The translations under genes were made by a program, and so were the position numbers. A stretch of DNA of 64,000 nucleotides. It comes from Changchengzhania lutea. GTDB taxonomy: Bacteria > Bacteroidota > Bacteroidia > Flavobacteriales > Flavobacteriaceae. Position 1 is the stretch's first letter. Each line of letters opens with the position of its first letter. The notes under the pieces were generated by a model. It had not been told where the DNA came from and did no database searches. It saw only the letters and a list, made by a program, of their open reading frames with translations. The stretch lies in contig NZ_CP039456.1 in assembly GCF_006974145.1 (NCBI RefSeq), positions 682,001 to 746,000 on the forward strand. The letters run 5' to 3'. Below are positions 28,801-37,230 of the stretch, piece by piece.

Positions 28801-28924
28801 GATTATTATATAGCGATAATGCCTTTTGATAGTCTACTAAATCATTTGTATATGTAGCAGATTGTTGTGCGAAGCCGTGGCAAGTAAATATTATAGCCAC
28901 CCATAGGGAAACAATTTTAATCAT
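25892..28924 (-). CDS. Large tetratricopeptide-repeat protein
   Basis: 1010 residues, signal peptide (ending near CHGFAQQ), then an almost continuous array of TPR-like helical hairpins (for example FYQLGYAHYKQGDYENAISEF and DAYLRLGDGYFVSSDYKNAI), ending in a Lys/Glu/Thr-rich tail. It is periplasmic and most likely a scaffold for protein-protein contacts. The outer-membrane barrel gene follows on the same strand, so the two may work together in the envelope. Parts of the array resemble the TolA-associated YbgF/BamD type, but orthology is not clear. Confidence 0.88.
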   Translation of the reverse strand: MIKIVSLWVAIIFTCHGFAQQSATYTNDLVDYQKALSLYNNQQYLAAQSLFSTVKKTAEQEVLKSDCAYYIANCAVRLNQQNADQLIQDFVDEYPTSTKRNTAFVDVGDYYFENSKYAYARKWYDKVNENALAKKERERFYFRNGYSAFSSKQYKEAKTYLTKVENSQEFGSQAKYYIGFMAYEGDDYDKANEYFDQVSDQERYKEKLSYYQADLHFKLGKFEKAIALAKERLHSSDDAEVSELSKIIGESYFNLEQYKEAIPYLSEYKGKKGKRDKTGKWNNTDFYQLGYAHYKQGDYENAISEFNKIIGGTNAIAQNAYYHLGESYIKLDKKQEALNAFRNASQMDFDLKIQEDAWLNYAKISYDIGNPYQSAPQVLAGYLDKYPETSYKEEIETLLIDSYITSKNYKEALKLLEGKKNFENKVAYQKVAFYRGIELYNENQYLEAETLFDGSLKEPRDPLYVARATFWKAETDYNLTDYDDALVGFKQFQQQAQSETTSEIENIDYNLAYTYFKLKNYSQATKHFNAFIVKNKEDKVRLNDAYLRLGDGYFVSSDYKNAINAYEKAIKLSEIDSDYAFFQKAISAGYVGKSSKKISELEQFISEYPKSKLRDDAMYELGNSYVKTNETEKAMDVYNRLGSEYRMSSFVPKALLRQGLVYYNASENERALTKFKKVAADFPGTPEAVQAVSTAKLIYIDLGRVDDYAKWVRTLDYVEVTDSELENATYEAAEKQYIDGNTDKAIKQFNGYLNQFPDGLHALQAHFYVAQLYYKKDLTANAAPHYKYVVEASRNEYTEEALSRLSQFYLESKSWNKAIPLLLRLEEEANFPQNIVFAQSNLMKANYQLNNYDDAVAYAEKVLTSSKIDNKIKSDAHIIIARSAMKTGDETRAKTAYTKVERVATGETAAEALYFNAYFKNKEGKHEASNQTVQKLAKDFSGYKYYSAKGLVLMAKNYYALKDAFQATYILESVIQNFAEYDDVVTEAKSELRKIKTEEAKTNSSIETED

Positions 28925-29040
28925 TAATGAATTAATTTTAATTAAAAGCTAAAGATAATTTAAACTAAATCCTATAACGCAACAATCATGCTATAATTAT
29001 AAACCGAGTTATTAAATGTGAATTTTGCCTTTAAAATTGA

Positions 29041-29239
29041 ATAAAAAATTCTTGAAACCGACTATCCTCGAGGCAAAGTCATAGAGATATTTCGCCAGTT
29101 TCATTTTGCCCTTTGGGTCAAAAACCGAAATTTTATATTTTACCTCACCCGGAACTGCCAAAAAGCAGTTCCGACCTCTCCGAAGGAGAGGTAATGCGGA
29201 AACCCCGAGGCAGAGCCGTCGGAGAATTATTTAGATTAA
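29041..29239 (+). repeat. Dispersed ~200-bp structured repeat, copy 2
   Basis: Second copy of the repeat at 15624-15824, in the same orientation, with only scattered substitutions over 199 bp. It fills most of the 409-bp gap 28925-29333, in which no gene is supported. Confidence 0.85.
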
Positions 29240-29333
29240 AAATTTGCGGTAACTTTAAATTTAAAGTTATTAGTAATACATTTACAATACTATATAGTTG
29301 CTCCCATTCCTTCATAGATTGATAGATTTGAAT

Positions 29334-30668
29334 ATGTATAGAAAATTATACGCTTTTATTTTAAAAAGACCACTCCAAAATCTTTTATTAATTGGAATCA
29401 CTTTAAGGGTTTTAATTTTAATTTTTTATGATGGTGTAACAATTTTTCCAGATTCTAAAACCTATGTAGAACTTAGCTCTCATATCACCAATTTAGATTT
29501 TAATAATTATTCAGGGAGACGAACTCCAGGATTTCCTTTATTAATATCCCTAGCTGGAGGAAGCTTATATCTTACTATAATTTTTCAGCAAGTGATTGGC
29601 CTGTTGAATATTATTTTGATTTACGATTTTAGCTTAAATAAGATCTTAAATAAAGCTACCGCATTTTGGATTACCCTAATCACTAGCACATTCATGCATT
29701 TTATATTCTATGAATTCGCAATTTTAACCGAAACTTTAAGTTTGTTTTTAACCATCCTTACTTTCTGGTTAATCCAAAAATACAACTTGCTAAATAGTGA
29801 AGGTCATATTAAATATTATATCATCACATCAATAGTTATGGGATTTCTTTATTTAACCAGACCCATGTTTATTTATTTCCCTGTAATATTTATATGTTTT
29901 TTCTTAATTAAAAATTATAAATCTGGACTGAAAAAACTAATAACACCGATATTCATCATTGCTCTATTTCCTGCAATTAGCTTTTATACTTGGTGTTCGC
30001 TAAATAAAAAAAATATTGGCTACTTTACCAGCTCTTATTTTATTGGCTATAATCTTGCACAAACTGCTACCTCATTTTTTGAAAAAGTCCCTGATGAAGA
30101 CAAAGAAATAAGAGACATTTTTTTAAAGCACAGATCTTATATTGAAGAAAACAAAACTGAGGATTATCCCATGACCGTTTGGTATGCTTATCCTGATTTA
30201 AGAGAAGCCACAAAATTGAGTCCTCATGATTTATCTCATAAACTAGGTGAAATTTCCAAGGCTTTGTTCAAAAAATATCCGCATTTATATTTGAGACAAG
30301 TACTTGTTTCATGGTTAGATTTTTGGGGTACAGGATCTACATTTCTTGTAAATAAAGAAAAGTTCAAAAATGTTGTCCCCAAATATCTGGTATATGGCAT
30401 TTGGAAAATTATTCAACAATATTTACTCATATTAATTAATATTTTGTTTGTTATTTTCTCAGCAAGAAGAATATTTCAATTTGTAAAATCAAAATTCAAC
30501 TATTTTGATCTAGATTTATTTTTGGTCCTGATTGTTATTGGAGGCTCTGTTGCTCAAGCTCTTGTTGCTTATGGTAATAATTCCAGATTTGTATTCCCTT
30601 TTTTACCATTAATTGTTTACTTTGTCATTGTTAATCTAATCGAATTAAAACAGAAAACCCAAATATAA
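29334..30668 (+). CDS. Multi-spanning membrane glycosyltransferase-like protein
   Basis: About 444 residues from the ATG at 29334 (a TTG at 29298 is also in frame). It has around ten hydrophobic helices and resembles GT-C enzymes that use lipid-linked sugars: an acidic motif in the first outer loop (FPDSKTYVELSS), then RRTPGFPLLISL and a Pro-rich region before a C-terminal loop. It probably transfers a sugar on the periplasmic face of the inner membrane. It opens the surface-polysaccharide cluster and ends 4 bp before ftsE. Confidence 0.75.
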   Translation: MYRKLYAFILKRPLQNLLLIGITLRVLILIFYDGVTIFPDSKTYVELSSHITNLDFNNYSGRRTPGFPLLISLAGGSLYLTIIFQQVIGLLNIILIYDFSLNKILNKATAFWITLITSTFMHFIFYEFAILTETLSLFLTILTFWLIQKYNLLNSEGHIKYYIITSIVMGFLYLTRPMFIYFPVIFICFFLIKNYKSGLKKLITPIFIIALFPAISFYTWCSLNKKNIGYFTSSYFIGYNLAQTATSFFEKVPDEDKEIRDIFLKHRSYIEENKTEDYPMTVWYAYPDLREATKLSPHDLSHKLGEISKALFKKYPHLYLRQVLVSWLDFWGTGSTFLVNKEKFKNVVPKYLVYGIWKIIQQYLLILINILFVIFSARRIFQFVKSKFNYFDLDLFLVLIVIGGSVAQALVAYGNNSRFVFPFLPLIVYFVIVNLIELKQKTQI

Positions 30669-30672
30669 AAAC

Positions 30673-31356
30673 ATGCCAGATACCATTCTACAATTAAAGG
30701 ACGCAGCTATTTATCAAGGTGATAGTTTGGTGCTTTCTAATGTAAACGTTGAAATTAATAAAGGTGAGTTTGTTTACCTCATTGGAAAAACAGGCACAGG
30801 CAAAAGTAGTTTTATGAAAACGCTTTATGGCGATTTGCCTTTAACGGAAGGGACCGGGCATATTGTAGATTACGATTTAAAAGATTTAAAAGAAAAAGAT
30901 ATTCCATTCTTAAGACGAAAATTGGGCGTTGTTTTTCAGGATTTCAAATTATTGACGGATAGGACCATAAACGAAAATTTGCGCTTTGTTTTAAAAGCAA
31001 CAGGCTGGAAAGACCAAGACGAGATGAACACGCGTGTTGAATCTGTTTTGGCAAAAGTAGATATGAAGACCAAGGGCTTTAAATATCCCCATGAGCTCTC
31101 TGGTGGCGAGCAACAACGCATTGCCATTGCTAGGGCTTTGTTAAACAATCCGGAGCTAATTTTGGCCGATGAACCTACTGGGAATCTAGACCCACAAACA
31201 AGCGTTGAAGTGATGGAAGTGCTTCAAGACATTAACAAAAATGGCAATACTATTTTAATGGCAACACATGATTATGCCCTACTGCTTAAATATCCAAGTA
31301 AAACCTTGAAATGTGATGAGAATCAGGTTTATGAAGTGGTACAAAGGAAGAATTAA
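30673..31356 (+). CDS. ftsE: Cell division ATP-binding protein FtsE
   Basis: 227-residue ABC ATPase: Walker [10 protein letters not shown] (~residues 38-46), signature LSGGEQQR, Walker [15 protein letters not shown]-loop MATHDYAL. Its length and sequence fit FtsE, which with FtsX links divisome assembly to peptidoglycan hydrolases. No ftsX is adjacent; the FtsX-like permease at 17523-18758 is a LolC-type protein far away. The ATPase is wedged between glycosyltransferase genes, with gaps of 4 and 2 bp, so it is co-transcribed with them. Confidence 0.9.
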   Translation: MPDTILQLKDAAIYQGDSLVLSNVNVEINKGEFVYLIGKTGTGKSSFMKTLYGDLPLTEGTGHIVDYDLKDLKEKDIPFLRRKLGVVFQDFKLLTDRTINENLRFVLKATGWKDQDEMNTRVESVLAKVDMKTKGFKYPHELSGGEQQRIAIARALLNNPELILADEPTGNLDPQTSVEVMEVLQDINKNGNTILMATHDYALLLKYPSKTLKCDENQVYEVVQRKN

Positions 31357-31358
31357 GT

Positions 31359-32255
31359 ATGCTCTCTATTTTAATACCTATTTATAAATACAATGCATTT
31401 CCATTAGTTTTGGAATTGGTAAAGCAGGCTTTAAGTGAAAAAATAGAATTTGAGATTATCTGTGTTGACGATGCCTCAGGATCTTCATTAAATCAGTATA
31501 ATGAAAAAATTAATTCCTTAAATAATTCTACTTTTTTTTCAAATGCAAAAAATTTAGGATACAGTAGTAATCGAAACTTTTTGGTCTCAATTGCTAAGTT
31601 TAATAACTTATTATTTATTGATGGTGATTCACTTATAATTAATGATTTTTTTATCAATGCATATTTAAACATGCTTTCCAAAGAATTTGATATTGTTTAC
31701 GGCGGAAGAATTCATCCAAATTCCATATCAAATCCTTATAAAAGTCTGCGTTGGAAATATGGTAAATTCAGAGAGGATAAACCTGCTAATAGGCGAATTA
31801 AACAAAAATATAAAACCTTAATGTTTAATAATACACTTGTTAATAAGAGTGTATTTAATTTAATTAAATTTGATGTTATTACCAATAAATATGGTCATGA
31901 TGATACTTTATTTGCATATCAGGCAAATTTAGCCAAACTAAATATATCACATATAGATAATAGCGTAATGCATGCAGGTATAGATGAAAATGACGCCTTT
32001 TTAAAAAAAACGGAAACTGCTTTAAACAACCTAAAATATATTAGCAAACATAACTTGATAAGCTCAGGTTTTGTAAAAATGCTAAGTATTCATGAAAAAT
32101 TAAAGCGCTTTAAAATAGATTTAATTTTAACAATGTTTTATAAACAATTTAAAAACAAGATGAAACTCAATTTAATATCTAAACATCCTTCATTAAAAAT
32201 CTTTAATTTATACCGATTAAGTTACTTTTGCTACATTTATAATAAAAAAACATGA
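31359..32255 (+). CDS. Glycosyltransferase family 2
   Basis: 298 residues with a GT-A fold. The N-terminus SILIPIYKYNAF, nucleotide-binding CVDDASGSS and a DGDS motif in FIDGDSLIIND serve in place of the classical DxD, followed by a catalytic region near YGHDDTLFAY. It transfers a nucleotide sugar during surface-polysaccharide or O-chain synthesis. The Asn/Lys/Ile-rich composition and low-GC codons are more extreme than in ftsE just upstream, as is usual for variable polysaccharide genes. It overlaps the next gene by 4 bp. Confidence 0.88.
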   Translation: MLSILIPIYKYNAFPLVLELVKQALSEKIEFEIICVDDASGSSLNQYNEKINSLNNSTFFSNAKNLGYSSNRNFLVSIAKFNNLLFIDGDSLIINDFFINAYLNMLSKEFDIVYGGRIHPNSISNPYKSLRWKYGKFREDKPANRRIKQKYKTLMFNNTLVNKSVFNLIKFDVITNKYGHDDTLFAYQANLAKLNISHIDNSVMHAGIDENDAFLKKTETALNNLKYISKHNLISSGFVKMLSIHEKLKRFKIDLILTMFYKQFKNKMKLNLISKHPSLKIFNLYRLSYFCYIYNKKT

Positions 32256-33205
32256 CTCCTTTTTTTTCAGTAATTATACCTCTATATAATAAAGAAAATT
32301 TTATTGAAAAAACATTACAAAGTGTCTACGAACAAAAATTTACAGATTTTGAAATTATTATAGTGGATGATGGTTCTACAGATAATAGTTTAAGCGTAGC
32401 TAAAAAAAAAATTGAGAATTTTAAAAATACAACTTTAATTCATCAAGAAAACAAAGGTTTATCTGCAACTAGAAATACAGGAATTAGAGCTTCAAAAGGA
32501 AAATTAGTAGCTTTATTAGATGCTGATGACTTATGGGACAATCAATTTTTATCAACCATAAAGGCATTATATAATGAATACTCAAATGCTTCAGTTTTTG
32601 GAGTTGATTATTTAGAAAGACACTCCAAAAACATTGAATTAACAACTAGAAAAAACATCCCTAATAATCTAAAAAATACCTCTTTCATAGTTAATGCGTT
32701 TTTAGAAGCCAATATGCAACAACCTCTATTCTGCCAAAGCAGCGTAGCTTACAAAAAAGAAGTTTTTAATCATATCCAATTTAACACTGCTATAACATAT
32801 GCGGAAGATATTGATTTTAATATTCTAATACATTTACAAAAACACCAAGTAGCCTACCGTTATAAACCATTAGCAATTATTAGATTAAATATTGATAATC
32901 AATTATCAACTCAATCTATTAGTGACAAAACCCTTCCTAATTTAGACGCCTATGAATCTTTTGCTTTAAAGGATTTAGAACTCAAAAAATATCTTGACTT
33001 TTGTAGATACTTTTTTGCTATGAGTTATAAGATGGAATCCAATCATCAGAAATACAATCAGATATTAAAAAATTTAGACAAAAGAAATATTAATTTCACT
33101 CAAAAGCTTTATTTAAAGCTACCCGTTTTTTTAATAAAAAGCATAAAAGAACTCAAAAAATGGTTCCTGAAATATAATATTAGGTTGACAAGTTTTGATT
33201 CTTAA
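32252..33205 (+). CDS. Glycosyltransferase family 2
   Basis: 317 residues, classical GT2: SVIIPLYNKENFIEKTL at the start, IVDDGSTDNS for UDP binding, DADDLWD for metal binding, and an acceptor-side acidic YAEDIDF. It acts in the cytoplasm on a growing lipid-linked sugar chain. The start overlaps the stop of the preceding GT2 (ATGA-type coupling), and its own stop shares TTAA with the convergent GT4 gene. Confidence 0.92.
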   Translation: MTPFFSVIIPLYNKENFIEKTLQSVYEQKFTDFEIIIVDDGSTDNSLSVAKKKIENFKNTTLIHQENKGLSATRNTGIRASKGKLVALLDADDLWDNQFLSTIKALYNEYSNASVFGVDYLERHSKNIELTTRKNIPNNLKNTSFIVNAFLEANMQQPLFCQSSVAYKKEVFNHIQFNTAITYAEDIDFNILIHLQKHQVAYRYKPLAIIRLNIDNQLSTQSISDKTLPNLDAYESFALKDLELKKYLDFCRYFFAMSYKMESNHQKYNQILKNLDKRNINFTQKLYLKLPVFLIKSIKELKKWFLKYNIRLTSFDS

Positions 33206-34290
33206 TGCGACTGTTCAAATAAGGCTTCATACAATTTAATAACCGCTTCTCCAGTAAAGGGTTTTACCGAATGTTTAGCATTCGCCTTAAGTGTATCATA
33301 TAACTTTTGATCTGTTTGCAGTAAATCTATGCCCTGCATTAAGGCCTCAAAATTTTGATTTTCAATTAATAAGCCATTGTATTTGTTTTTTATCAATTCT
33401 GACGGTCCAGATTTACAGTCAAAAGAAACGACCGGTGTCCCTAAAGCCAAGGTTTCAAGCATGACTAATGGCATCCCTTCAAATTTACTTGATAAGACTA
33501 AAAACTTGCACGCTTTTATATAATCGTACGGGTTATTTACAAAGCCTTTGAGGATGACGTTTTTTTGCAGATTATATTTAGCGATTATAGATTCTAATTT
33601 TTCTTTATCTGGTCCATCGCCCAAAATTACTAGCGGTACATCTTTTTTAAAGGCCATCGAATTTTTATAACTTAATATGAGTTTATCAAATTGCTTAACC
33701 GAATTCAATAACCTCCCGATAGCCAATATAAATTCCTCTGGAACTATATCATTAAATGTATTGGTAACCAACAAATCTTCATTGACGAAATTTGGAATAT
33801 AAACCACATTTTCAAACTCGTATTGGTCTTTTAGGATACCTTCAATATCTCTGGAAACCGCTATAATCGCTTTTACTTTCTTGTATATCTTTTTAAAGAG
33901 AACGCCATTCGGAATGTGATATGCCACATTAAAATGTTGGACGCTCATAATCATTTTCTTTTCTTTAAAAACAAAAAGATGTAATAGCAATTCCATAATA
34001 AATCGATTTCTCATTCTAAAATCTATGTAGAAATCGGCGTCAATCCGTTTATAATATTTTCTAAATAATGCTATCTTTTTTATTTGCTTAATCCATTGTA
34101 TGGACGGTTCGTTTTCCCCTAAATTATATAGTTCGCCTTTGTGCGGATAAGTAATATCGTCTCTAAGAGAGATAATAGATACCTTATATTCATTTTTAGA
34201 TAATACAAATGATAATGATGCGGCTACTTTTTCAGCACCGCCACCGCTCAAACAATCCACAATTAGGCATATGTGTTTTTTATAACTCAT
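33202..34290 (-). CDS. Glycosyltransferase family 4 (GT-B)
   Basis: 362 residues, two Rossmann-like domains. N-terminal CLSGGGAEKVAASLSFVL binds the acceptor side; the C-terminal domain has LGDGPDKEKLESI and the conserved KFEGMPLVMLETLALGTPVV with the Glu residues that bind the nucleotide sugar. It adds a sugar with retention of configuration. Its start overlaps the stop of the sulfatase-type gene at 34287-35885 by 4 bp. Confidence 0.93.
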   Translation of the reverse strand: MSYKKHICLIVDCLSGGGAEKVAASLSFVLSKNEYKVSIISLRDDITYPHKGELYNLGENEPSIQWIKQIKKIALFRKYYKRIDADFYIDFRMRNRFIMELLLHLFVFKEKKMIMSVQHFNVAYHIPNGVLFKKIYKKVKAIIAVSRDIEGILKDQYEFENVVYIPNFVNEDLLVTNTFNDIVPEEFILAIGRLLNSVKQFDKLILSYKNSMAFKKDVPLVILGDGPDKEKLESIIAKYNLQKNVILKGFVNNPYDYIKACKFLVLSSKFEGMPLVMLETLALGTPVVSFDCKSGPSELIKNKYNGLLIENQNFEALMQGIDLLQTDQKLYDTLKANAKHSVKPFTGEAVIKLYEALFEQSH

Positions 34291-35885
34291 TTAAACATGG
34301 TATCGAAATCCTTATCTTCAAGAATAATGCGTTTCCGTTCTCGAAATTGCGAGCTAAAAACACTTCTATTCAGATCAATATAGTCACTTTTTAAACCAGA
34401 AATATGTGCTATACTATGCCATAAATCATCTGTCATATATTTTCTATCAGCATCAAAAACAAAATCTTGTGGCAAATTAAAATCTCTATTATACCAAAGC
34501 AAAAAAGGAATTTTGTAGGTGTCTGTGGTTGGCCTGTCTTCTAAATGCCCATAAAAATTTTCATCCTTGAAAACCTCTTCACCGTGATCTGAAAAATATA
34601 ATAAATAACTGTTCGTATTTTTATTTTTTAGTTTATTTAAAACTTCACTTACAATAAAATCATTGTATAGAATGGCATTATCATATTGATTTATTTTGGT
34701 GTAGGCCAAATTGTCCTGAAAATCTGTTTTGGGTTTATCTTTAAATACGTCAAAATTAGTGGGGTATCTGTTATCGTATGAAAAATGAGTACCAATTAAA
34801 TGTAAAAATATAATCTTATGCTTTGCAGAATCATTCAACGCGTTTGCCACTTTACTTAACAAATCGCCATCGTGTTTTACATTATTCATAACCGCCTCTT
34901 TGGCATTATGAAACTTAAATTCGGCTTTGTTGGAAACCCTTGCTAAGTCGCTATCTGGGTTAAATGCAGGACTATGATTGGAAATCCAAAAGGTCTTAAA
35001 TCCTGCTTTATTAAATAGACCTGTAATTGGAAAGGCAAGCACTTTTTCCGGTTCCTCATAATTGCCTAGCGTTAAGGCTTTGCTTAAAGAATGAAATGTT
35101 GATGTGTTCGGACTTATCACATTTTTAAATATGAGCAAGCTATCTTTTAAAGCTTGCAAACGTGGTGTTGTTGGTCTATAATACCCGTACAATTGCATAT
35201 GACTTGAGGTGGTAGACTCCCCAATGACTACTAAAAAAGTATTATTAATGTCGTCATTACTATTAATAACGATATTTTTTTTGGTATTTAATTCCGCATT
35301 AAATTGGTCAATATATTTTGATTCCTTGTAATTTAATACTATGGATCTTGCAGTGAGGTAGGCTAAATTATGGTCAATTAATGATGTGGATCTCAATCCG
35401 AAAAGAACCACAATGGAAATCAAACCTACTTTTAACCATTTGTAATTTTTCAATTCAAATTCGTTAGTCTGCAAACGAAAGCTATTGGTAATTCTTTTAA
35501 GCTGAAATAAAGGGATTATGAAAAGTAATGTAATTCCTAATAGATAAATATCCACATATTCCCTTAAAAAACCAGATAATTCATCTGGGTTCGTATTTAA
35601 AAAAACATAGTATGACGATGGTCCAAATGAAATTTTAAATAAATAATACATGATGGTTTCAAACCAAATCATAATTCCAATTAAAATGGTGGCAACCAAA
35701 AACGCATACCGTCTTAATTTTTCATTTCCTAATTGACTAATCAATAAGATCACAAATGCTATGGATATCGCATTTTCAACAATATTCAAAAAACGATACA
35801 CAGAAAAAAAATGGGTCAAGCCATCTATGAGAAACTCAAGCGTTAACCAGTAAGTAATAATTATAATGTAAAATTTATTCTTCAA
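34287..35885 (-). CDS. Phosphoethanolamine transferase-like sulfatase (EptA/CptA type)
   Basis: 532 residues: about five N-terminal transmembrane helices (~residues 1-165), then a periplasmic alkaline-phosphatase-fold domain. The catalytic Thr is in VVIGESTTSSHMQLYGY, with zinc-binding residues in the C-terminal FSDHGEEVF and GHLEDRPTTDT. Relatives move phosphoethanolamine from phosphatidylethanolamine to lipid A or core sugars. Within this cluster it probably decorates the surface glycan or lipid A. It overlaps the flippase gene by 11 bp. Confidence 0.9.
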   Translation of the reverse strand: MKNKFYIIIITYWLTLEFLIDGLTHFFSVYRFLNIVENAISIAFVILLISQLGNEKLRRYAFLVATILIGIMIWFETIMYYLFKISFGPSSYYVFLNTNPDELSGFLREYVDIYLLGITLLFIIPLFQLKRITNSFRLQTNEFELKNYKWLKVGLISIVVLFGLRSTSLIDHNLAYLTARSIVLNYKESKYIDQFNAELNTKKNIVINSNDDINNTFLVVIGESTTSSHMQLYGYYRPTTPRLQALKDSLLIFKNVISPNTSTFHSLSKALTLGNYEEPEKVLAFPITGLFNKAGFKTFWISNHSPAFNPDSDLARVSNKAEFKFHNAKEAVMNNVKHDGDLLSKVANALNDSAKHKIIFLHLIGTHFSYDNRYPTNFDVFKDKPKTDFQDNLAYTKINQYDNAILYNDFIVSEVLNKLKNKNTNSYLLYFSDHGEEVFKDENFYGHLEDRPTTDTYKIPFLLWYNRDFNLPQDFVFDADRKYMTDDLWHSIAHISGLKSDYIDLNRSVFSSQFRERKRIILEDKDFDTMFK

Positions 35886-37179
35886 CTTTAAGGCTTGTAA
35901 AGGTTAACAACGATTTTCTAAATATAATCAACATTAAAACAAAGTAAAACATGTAACTGAATGCATGCCCCATAACTGCTCCGGTAACATTAAATTTATC
36001 TATAAGATAGGTGCTTGAAAAATAAACCACCATGGCGTATAGGAACTCGCCTATTAAATACCAAAACAGCATTTTTTTTGCCTGCATTTGATAGGCAATA
36101 ACAAAGGATATGACTTTAAAAAAATCTCCGATCAATTGCCAAAAAAACAAATCTTGAACTGGTAAAAAATCCTTTGTAAGCGTGATTCTTATAATCCAGT
36201 ATCTGGACACATAAATGATAAAAAAACCAATAATGACATAAGGTAAAATGGTTTTGTAAAATTCTAAAACAATTTCTTTAAACCCTTTATTTGTATCATT
36301 ATATGCCAATTTAGGTAATAAATAAAAGGTATACAGGCTCATTATAAAAACCAAATAATACTGGGAAATCTTAATAATGGCTTCCCAATAACCTGCTTCT
36401 TTAAGACCTATAGTGTCTATGATATGGTTTTTGACCAAGATATGGACAATGGGGATGGTAAGCGCTGAAAAAACCGCCATGATAATAAAGGACATCAATC
36501 CATTAAAATAAGTTATTGAAAACCTAGATAGATTGATTTTTGTTAGAATGAAACGAACATCTTTTACCCAAAAAAATGTAATCAATAGAAGAAATGAAGG
36601 CATTGAAACCATGGCGATAATGGCGCCATCAAGATTATATTTCCAAAGTAGAAAAACCACAATAATCACATTCACAATATACCCGATGGCATTTATGCTG
36701 ATAATCCGCTTATATCTACCCAAACCATTTATAATAGAAAGCAAAAAGGTATTAAACGTATAAAGTGGCAATACAAGGCCTAAAATTTTAATGGCGTAGC
36801 TGTAGTTTTTGTTAGCAAAAATTAAATTGTTGAACTCATTAGAAAAAACAATTAATACGGTTGAAACAATAAATGTTAATCCAAGTGTGAGAAAAAATGA
36901 TGTGGAAATAATTTCGGTTAGGTTTTTATCATCATCCTTATGTTCTGCAGTGTATTTAATTACCCCACTTTGCAAACCACCTGTAGACAAGCCATGTGAA
37001 CTCGTTAAAAAACTGCCCAAGTTGCCCGTTATGGCCATACCTTGAGGCATTAAGAAATAAGCAATAGCTTTTGATAAAATAAAACCAGTAATTAACCTGA
37101 CAAAAACACCAATAGAATTGAATGAAGCTATTTTTAGCAACATATTATTCTTAAAGTCAATGTTAAAATATTTTCGCAT
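35875..37179 (-). CDS. O-antigen/polysaccharide flippase (Wzx-like), copy 2
   Basis: 434 residues with roughly 12 transmembrane helices and the MOP-superfamily layout (FNSIGVFVRLITGFILSKAI at the N-terminus, GLGRYKRIISINAIGY in the middle). It would flip lipid-linked oligosaccharide units across the inner membrane. It is clearly paralogous to the gene at 37231-38547 (shared EAGYWEAI, ISQYYL and DLFFWQLIGDFFKV against DAGFWEAM, ISKYYL and DLFLFQLLGDFVKV). Confidence 0.92.
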   Translation of the reverse strand: MRKYFNIDFKNNMLLKIASFNSIGVFVRLITGFILSKAIAYFLMPQGMAITGNLGSFLTSSHGLSTGGLQSGVIKYTAEHKDDDKNLTEIISTSFFLTLGLTFIVSTVLIVFSNEFNNLIFANKNYSYAIKILGLVLPLYTFNTFLLSIINGLGRYKRIISINAIGYIVNVIIVVFLLWKYNLDGAIIAMVSMPSFLLLITFFWVKDVRFILTKINLSRFSITYFNGLMSFIIMAVFSALTIPIVHILVKNHIIDTIGLKEAGYWEAIIKISQYYLVFIMSLYTFYLLPKLAYNDTNKGFKEIVLEFYKTILPYVIIGFFIIYVSRYWIIRITLTKDFLPVQDLFFWQLIGDFFKVISFVIAYQMQAKKMLFWYLIGEFLYAMVVYFSSTYLIDKFNVTGAVMGHAFSYMFYFVLMLIIFRKSLLTFTSLKVEE

Positions 37180-37230
37180 TATATTTTACAAAACATCGTT
37201 TGTATAATTTCTAAAAAAGTCAAAGTCAAT

